The position numbers and the translations under genes are program-made. The notes under the pieces were generated by a model. It ran no database searches. It was not told the origin of the DNA and saw nothing but the letters and a program-made list of their open reading frames with translations. A stretch of 17,922 nucleotides of DNA, taken from contig CAYUPL010000066.1 in NCBI GenBank assembly GCA_964446655.1, positions 1-17,922 of the forward strand. The letters are read 5' to 3'. This stretch comes from Desulfopila_A sp964446655. Its GTDB lineage: Bacteria > Desulfobacterota > Desulfobulbia > Desulfobulbales > Desulfocapsaceae. Below are positions 13,374 through 17,922 of this stretch, piece by piece; the stretch's first letter is position 1, and every line of letters begins with the position of its first letter.

Positions 13374-14822
13374 ATGTCACAAGCAGATATCGGACTGATC
13401 GGTCTTGCCGTTATGGGACAAAACCTGGTGTTGAACATGAACGACCACCATTTCAGGGTGGCCGTGTTTAACAGAACAACCTCAAAAACCGATGAGTTCA
13501 CCGCTGGTCCAGCCAAGGGGACGAGCATCATTCCCACCCATTCCATTACCGAACTAGTCGACCGTTTGAAAAAACCACGTCGTATCATGCTGATGGTCAA
13601 AGCCGGGTCGGTGGTCGACGCCTTTATCGATCAAATCATCCCTCATCTTACGCAAGGCGACATTATCATTGACGGCGGCAATTCCCTTTATACAGACACA
13701 AGCCGCCGCACCCGAGACCTTGCCGAAAAGGGGATTTTGTTCGTCGGTACCGGCATCTCCGGCGGTGAAGACGGTGCCCGTAAAGGACCTTCTATCATGC
13801 CGGGCGGCAATCCTGATGCATGGCCGTATGTAAAGGATATTTTTCAGACCATTGCCGCCCGGGTCGATGAGGTCCCCTGTTGTGACTGGGTTGGCGAAGA
13901 AGGGGCAGGGCATTACGTCAAAATGGTGCACAACGGCATTGAATATGGCGACATGCAGCTTATCTGTGAGGCGTATGATTTCCTGCGCCGGGGGCTCGGT
14001 ATGGATACGGATGCGATCCAGTCCGTGTTTGGCCAGTGGAACAAAGGGGTGCTTGATTCGTATCTCATGGAAATTTCCGCCGATATCCTTGGCCACAAGG
14101 ATGCAGAGGGAGGCCCCTTGATAGACACTATCCTTGACGCCGCCGGCCAGAAGGGCACCGGCAAGTGGACAGGAGTCAATGCTCTCGAATTGGGTATCCC
14201 GCTGACCCTTATCGGCGAGGCCGTGTTCGCCCGCTGTTTGTCGGCAATGAAGGGGGAACGAGTCAGAGCATCTGAAGTACTTGATGGCCCTACATCCACT
14301 TTTGATGGTGACGTAACCGAGTTCGTGGGGTACGTGCGCGATGCCCTTTATGCCTCGAAAATTATCTCCTACGCCCAAGGCTATATGCTCATGCGGCACG
14401 CCGCAAAAGAATACGGATGGGAACTTAACTACGGCGGTATTGCCCTCATGTGGCGTGGCGGTTGTATTATCCGCAGCGCCTTTCTCGGCAATATCAAGCA
14501 GGCCTTTGATAAGAATCCGGCCTTGGAAAATTTACTCCTTGACGACTTTTTCCGCGCTGCCATCCATCAGGCCCAGGTCGGCTGGCGGCGGGTGGCAGCC
14601 AAGGCGGCCGAAATCGGCATCCCGGTGCCGGCCATTGCAGCCGGCCTTGCGTATTATGACGGCTATCGAAGTGACCGGCTACCCGCCAACCTGTTGCAGG
14701 CGCAGCGTGATTACTTCGGCGCCCACACCTATGAGCGCATTGACAAGCCGCGTGGCGAATTTTTTCATACCGACTGGACGGGCCATGGCGGCAAGGTGTC
14801 ATCGAATACGTATACTGTTTAA
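13374..14822 (+). CDS. gnd: 6-phosphogluconate dehydrogenase, decarboxylating
   Basis: This enzyme oxidises 6-phosphogluconate to ribulose 5-phosphate and CO2 with NAD(P)+ in the pentose phosphate pathway. The 482-residue protein is full length. It starts with the nucleotide-binding loop GLIGLAVMGQNL, has IDGGNS (Asn103), the signature GISGGEDGARKGPSIMPGG (127-145), and the catalytic segment HYVKMVHNGIEYGD with Lys183, His186 and Glu190. It ends in the typical HTDWTGHGGKVSSNTY tail. AAAGGAGAAG precedes the ATG. The gene is clearly richer in G+C than the genes to its left. Its last 64 bases are repeated at 17681-17744, beyond the ABC exporter gene. Confidence 0.96.
   Translation: MSQADIGLIGLAVMGQNLVLNMNDHHFRVAVFNRTTSKTDEFTAGPAKGTSIIPTHSITELVDRLKKPRRIMLMVKAGSVVDAFIDQIIPHLTQGDIIIDGGNSLYTDTSRRTRDLAEKGILFVGTGISGGEDGARKGPSIMPGGNPDAWPYVKDIFQTIAARVDEVPCCDWVGEEGAGHYVKMVHNGIEYGDMQLICEAYDFLRRGLGMDTDAIQSVFGQWNKGVLDSYLMEISADILGHKDAEGGPLIDTILDAAGQKGTGKWTGVNALELGIPLTLIGEAVFARCLSAMKGERVRASEVLDGPTSTFDGDVTEFVGYVRDALYASKIISYAQGYMLMRHAAKEYGWELNYGGIALMWRGGCIIRSAFLGNIKQAFDKNPALENLLLDDFFRAAIHQAQVGWRRVAAKAAEIGIPVPAIAAGLAYYDGYRSDRLPANLLQAQRDYFGAHTYERIDKPRGEFFHTDWTGHGGKVSSNTYTV
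14757..14820 (+). repeat. Left copy of a 64-bp direct repeat (gnd 3' end)
   Basis: The final 64 bases of gnd before the last two stop bases match 17681-17744 at 61 of 64 positions with no gaps. The two copies flank the ABC exporter gene in direct orientation. Confidence 0.92.
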
Positions 14823-14834
14823 TGGATCAATAAT

Positions 14835-14870
14835 GCCCGGACGACCTTTTTCGTGGCCGTCGGCCCGGGC
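14835..14870 (+). terminator. G+C-rich hairpin after gnd
   Basis: GCCCGG (14835-14840) pairs with CCGGGC (14865-14870), with an inner GAC/GTC helix. It lies 13 nt past the gnd stop and probably ends or attenuates that transcript, although there is no U-run after it. Confidence 0.4.
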
Positions 14871-14985
14871 AAGGCGGATAGAATGTGTATAGAAAGATTT
14901 CAAGACTGCGGCGATCGCCCCTGACACGTCCATGCGGAAGACCTGATTCCACACGAAGCAAAACACTTTCTCCAGGAGGTTAACT

Positions 14986-17505
14986 ATGCCACCAAACAGC
15001 TTGCCGATTTATAAGAAATCCCTCTTCGCCTGGGTTTTTGAAAAGAATAGATGGCTCCAGTTTGCCTTGGTCATCGTTGCGATTTTGGCGGTTTTTGCCA
15101 ATGTTTTCCCCTTGGAGATGCAAAAACGAATCGTCAATGATGCCATCAGCGACAGGAATTTCGACCGTCTGGTGCTCTATTGCGGCTTGTATCTCATCGC
15201 CGTCATTAGTGCCAGCCTGTTCAAATATTTGATCAATGTACTGCAAACCATTATCGGGCAGCACACGCTGACCCGCATGCGCAAAGCCCTGTATGATCAT
15301 CTTTTGACCATGCCGCTCGGTTTTTATCGCAAAACCCAGCCTGGTATGGTGGTGTCCGCGGTGACCACGGAGCTGGCGACGGCGGGAGATTTCGTCGGGA
15401 TCGCCATTGCGGCTCCGGTGACCAATGTCCTGATGCTCTTGGCCTTTGCGGGTTATTTATTTTGGCTGCACCCCCTGCTGGCGGCCGTCACCTTGAGCAT
15501 CTACCCCGTAGTGGTAATGCTTGTGCCGATTCTCCAGAAAAAGGTGGACCGCTTTAACCGCAAGCGGGTGGATGTTAGCCGCAAGGTCTCCAGCAAGACT
15601 GCCGAAACCGTCGATGGCATTCACGAAATACAAGCCAACGGAACATTCCGGATCGAAAATCGAAAATTCGGCGACCTGGTCGAGCGTCTCGAAAAGATCA
15701 GAATTCTTTGGAATCTCTACCGGTTCGGCATCAAGGTGGTCAACAGCCTCTTCACCAATTTTAGCCGCTTTCTGGTATTTGCCCTTGGCGGCTACCTGGC
15801 CATAGACGGTCGTCTTGAGTTGGGAGCGCTTGTCGCGTTCCTGTCGGCCCAGGAAAAACTGTACGACCCGTGGAAGGAGTTGATTCAGTTCTATCAGGCC
15901 TATCAGACCGCTAGCGTCACCTACGCCCGAACAATGGAGTATTTTGCCCTCGACGCGGAGTACGCCCTCCTGCCGGACGACCGCAAACCCTACGAAATGA
16001 AAGGTGATATCGAGGCCCGCAAGATGTCCTTCGTTGTCGAGGACGGAACCCGCCTACTGGCGGAGGTCGACCTGGACTTGAAACACGGTGAACACTTGGC
16101 GCTGGTCGGATTTTCAGGCAGTGGTAAGAGCACCCTGGCCCAGTGCATCGGGCAACTGTATAAATACACCGGCGGCAATATTCTCATCGATCAACGGGAA
16201 GTTGCGCAGCTGAGCAAAATGGATATTACCAGGAATGTGGGATTCGTTTCCCAAAGCCCGTTTATTTTTGATGGCAGCATCGAAGAAAACCTTCTTTATG
16301 CTGTGGACGCCAATGAGGATATGCTGCCGGATGCGGAAAGGTCCGAATCGATAGGCTTGGAAGACAGCATCAAGGTGCTCCAGCAGGTTGGCCTCGACAA
16401 AGACGTTCTGCGGTTTGGCCTGAACGCCAAGTTGAAGGTCGACGAGCATGAAGCGCTTATCGATCAGATATTGAAGCTGCGGAAAACGTTTCGCAGGGAC
16501 CACGGGGAGGCCTTGTCGGACGAAATCGAATTCTACCATCCCGACAAGTATCTCTATTTTTCCAATGTGGCCGAAAACATACTTTACGGCGGTTCCCGTG
16601 ACGATTCCTTTGCGCTGGACCAATTGCCCGAAAATGAAATCTTCCATCAGACATTGGCTGAAACCGGCCTGGACAAAGCGTTGATGGAAGCGGGGATTTT
16701 GCTTGCCGACGAGCTGGTAAAGCTAGCCGACTGCCAATTATGCGATGAAGAGCTGTGGGCGTATGATCTCATCGATCCGGATGAGCTGGAAGACTACAAA
16801 AAAATCTTGCACAAGGCGAAAAAAAAGGGTGTTGAAAAACTCTCCCGGTCGGAGCACAAGGTAATCCTCCTGTTGATCCTGAAGTATATCTCCCAGAAGC
16901 ATCTCTTTTTTAAACTGTCTGAGAAACTGGAAAGTAAGATTATGCAGGGACGCAAGTCCTTCAAGGAGAAAATTGAGGAAATGGCGTCCAATACCTTTAC
17001 GTTCTGCCAGGACTCAAACTACATGTACAGCCAATCCATCTTGACCAATATCTTCTACGGTAAGCTCAAGGACGAAACCTCGGAAACCCAGGAGAAGGCT
17101 TATTCCCACGTCTATGAACTACTTACTGAAGAAGATGTTTTAAAGGACATCATTCAACAGGGGCTGCATTATCAGGTTGGAACCAAAGGCGGCAACCTTT
17201 CCGGCGGACAAAACCAGAAGTTGGCCATTGCCAGGATCTTGCTGAAAAAACCGGCGATCATGATTATGGATGAAGCCACCTCCGGGCTGGACAACGAGTC
17301 TCAAGCCCGCATTCAGAATCTTCTCGAAAATGAGTGGAAGGGCCGCAGCACCCTCATTGCCATTGTCCACCGCCTCGATATCATCAAAAACTTTGACAGC
17401 ATTGCGGTCATGAAGGATGGCAAGATCATCGAGCAAGGTAACTACAACGACCTCATGAAGACCGACGGTGTGCTCCACGAGCTGATTGAAACCGAAAACC
17501 AATAA
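14986..17505 (+). CDS. ABC exporter with large insertion in the ATPase domain
   Basis: This 839-residue half-transporter fuses a six-helix exporter membrane domain (about 20-305) to a nucleotide-binding domain. ATPase motifs are complete: Walker A GFSGSGKST (375-383), Q-loop Gln423 in FVSQSPFIFDGSIEENLLYA, signature LSGGQ (738-742), Walker B IMIMDE (758-763), D-loop SGLD (766-769) and H-loop His795. The Q-loop to signature distance is 315 residues, whereas such exporters normally have roughly 60-70. The extra ~250 residues contain two further degenerate copies of the segment around the Q-loop (residues 418-440, 514-536, 671-693) plus a charged helical stretch (580-670). A strong AGGAGG precedes the ATG. 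Typical relatives export lipids, peptides or drugs; the substrate here is unknown. It is flanked by direct repeats of the gnd 3' end. Confidence 0.9.
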   Translation: MPPNSLPIYKKSLFAWVFEKNRWLQFALVIVAILAVFANVFPLEMQKRIVNDAISDRNFDRLVLYCGLYLIAVISASLFKYLINVLQTIIGQHTLTRMRKALYDHLLTMPLGFYRKTQPGMVVSAVTTELATAGDFVGIAIAAPVTNVLMLLAFAGYLFWLHPLLAAVTLSIYPVVVMLVPILQKKVDRFNRKRVDVSRKVSSKTAETVDGIHEIQANGTFRIENRKFGDLVERLEKIRILWNLYRFGIKVVNSLFTNFSRFLVFALGGYLAIDGRLELGALVAFLSAQEKLYDPWKELIQFYQAYQTASVTYARTMEYFALDAEYALLPDDRKPYEMKGDIEARKMSFVVEDGTRLLAEVDLDLKHGEHLALVGFSGSGKSTLAQCIGQLYKYTGGNILIDQREVAQLSKMDITRNVGFVSQSPFIFDGSIEENLLYAVDANEDMLPDAERSESIGLEDSIKVLQQVGLDKDVLRFGLNAKLKVDEHEALIDQILKLRKTFRRDHGEALSDEIEFYHPDKYLYFSNVAENILYGGSRDDSFALDQLPENEIFHQTLAETGLDKALMEAGILLADELVKLADCQLCDEELWAYDLIDPDELEDYKKILHKAKKKGVEKLSRSEHKVILLLILKYISQKHLFFKLSEKLESKIMQGRKSFKEKIEEMASNTFTFCQDSNYMYSQSILTNIFYGKLKDETSETQEKAYSHVYELLTEEDVLKDIIQQGLHYQVGTKGGNLSGGQNQKLAIARILLKKPAIMIMDEATSGLDNESQARIQNLLENEWKGRSTLIAIVHRLDIIKNFDSIAVMKDGKIIEQGNYNDLMKTDGVLHELIETENQ

Positions 17506-17523
17506 GGTTGGCAGCCTCATTAA

Positions 17524-17680
17524 AAGTATGCACAAGTTATGAATCACAACCCTCAGAATTGGCAATGGTACAACCGTGCCAGGTTTTTGCTGTCCGCAGG
17601 TCATGGTTCCGCTCTTTTGTACTCGGTTCTGCATCTTTTTGGATACGGATTGACCGTTGGGGACCTAAAACGATTTTTCC
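17524..17680 (+). pseudogene. tkt: Transketolase N-terminal fragment
   Basis: After a TAA at 17521-17523, the frame reads VMNHNPQNWQWYNRARFL, LSAGHGSALLYSVLHLFGYG and LTVGDLKRF. This is the thiamine-diphosphate-binding N-terminal region of transketolase (family: VMxHNPxNPxWxxRDRFVLSAGHGSMLLYxLLHLTGYDL). About 35 residues before it and more than 550 after it are missing. At 17681 it switches to a copy of the gnd 3' end. It is a recombination remnant and not a gene, and indicates that tkt once lay upstream of gnd. Confidence 0.82.
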
Positions 17681-17746
17681 GAATTTTTTCATACCGACTG
17701 GACGGGCCATGGCGGCAAGGTGTCGTCGAATACCTATAATGTTTGA
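17681..17746 (+). pseudogene. gnd: Duplicate gnd 3' end (right copy of the direct repeat)
   Basis: This encodes the last 21 residues of 6-phosphogluconate dehydrogenase (EFFHTDWTGHGG to the C-terminus) with one change, Thr to Asn next to the final Val, followed by TGA in place of TAA. It is joined in a different frame to the transketolase fragment and lies 21 bp before the GH100 ATG. Confidence 0.9.
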
Positions 17747-17767
17747 AGGACAATGGAGCGTTAACTT

Positions 17768-17922
17768 ATGAGTAATAATGATATATTGGCAGCAGCCTGG
17801 GAGCAGCTTGAAAAAGCTACTGTTTATCATAAGGGCCACCCTATCGGAACCGTAGCCGCTCTTGATCCTGGCCCGACCGTCTTAAATTACGACCAGATAT
17901 TCACACGGGATTTTTTTGTCAG
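17768..17922 (+). CDS. Glycoside hydrolase family 100 invertase (N-terminal part)
   Basis: The gene runs off the end of the window. The 51 visible residues, AAWEQLEKATVYHKGHPIGT then VAALDPGPTVLNYDQIFTRD and FFV, match the start of GH100 neutral/alkaline invertases. These cytoplasmic enzymes split sucrose into glucose and fructose; the family Asp in the LNYDQxFxRDF segment is present. GGAG lies about 10 nt before the ATG. Placement behind gnd and transketolase remnants suggests a former sugar-metabolism cluster. Confidence 0.85.
   Translation, partial: MSNNDILAAAWEQLEKATVYHKGHPIGTVAALDPGPTVLNYDQIFTRDFFV

Noticed and set aside
13554..14399. Long minus-strand open frame (281 codons) opposite gnd
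   Set aside because: It is antisense to an unmistakable gnd, has no recognisable motif and no ribosome binding site, and long antisense frames are common over G+C-rich genes.
14820..14985. Phage or integron attachment site at the gnd 3' end
   Set aside because: The repeat at both ends of the exporter gene resembles an integration duplication, but no integrase is present and the right copy is fused to a transketolase fragment, which points to homologous recombination debris.
16114..16647. Minus-strand open frame of 177 codons opposite the ABC exporter gene
   Set aside because: It is antisense to the conserved Walker A and Q-loop region of a clear coding gene.
1..17922. CRISPR array, tRNA or rRNA genes, intact insertion sequences
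   Set aside because: I saw no regularly spaced repeats, no cloverleaf-like conserved arms and no transposase-like coding regions.

Overview
The window looks like chromosomal DNA of a selenocysteine-using, Gram-negative anaerobe, most likely a Desulfobacterota (sulfate-reducer-type) bacterium. This is inferred from lpxD (outer membrane), three separate UGA-containing selenoprotein genes each with a bacterial SECIS-like hairpin, a relic of a GrdB-like selenoprotein family, and an ArsS arsenosugar cluster. Taxonomy is inference; no rRNA or other marker gene lies in the window.

Layout. 1-1900: the tail of an unknown gene and two ATP-grasp ligase genes, joined by ATGA overlaps. 1938-4042: an arsenosugar cassette of AhpD-like protein, radical SAM ArsS and an MTAP/PNP-family phosphorylase, followed by a secreted cytochrome P460-like haem protein (4118-4591). 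4933-5568: a secreted DUF3179 protein read through an in-frame TGA (Sec126). 5780-6817: lpxD, convergent with a cyclopropane-fatty-acid synthase gene (6841-8154). 8217-9989: a debris field with a truncated GrdB-like fragment and a decayed mer operon. On the minus strand the operon runs from a MerR-type promoter through a merR 3' remnant and an apparently intact 2Fe-2S CopZ-like selenoprotein (Sec53) to a merA with an internal deletion and a frameshift. A fragment of a second DUF3179 gene abuts the promoter. 10171-10620: a secreted DUF302 protein. 10711-11358: a peroxiredoxin-like selenoprotein with a UPYC active site (Sec83). 11815-12771: an HD-GYP type protein. 13374-14822: gnd. 14986-17505: an unusual 839-aa ABC exporter whose nucleotide-binding domain carries a large insertion made partly of Q-loop-region repeats. 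17524-17746: a transketolase fragment fused to a second copy of the gnd 3' end. 17768-end: the start of a GH100 invertase gene.

Three themes stand out. First, ordinary gene calling would break three genes at TGA codons that are better read as selenocysteine: each TGA replaces a family Cys, homology resumes in the same frame, and a G-containing apical loop lies 19-23 nt downstream. Second, the region holds many gene fragments (GrdB-like, merR, merA, DUF3179, tkt, gnd 3' end), showing repeated deletion and recombination. Third, the arsenosugar genes sit directly behind two ATP-grasp ligases and in front of a P460-type cytochrome, which may outline an extended arsenic metabolite pathway. The most novel single protein is probably the ABC exporter with the repeated Q-loop segment.
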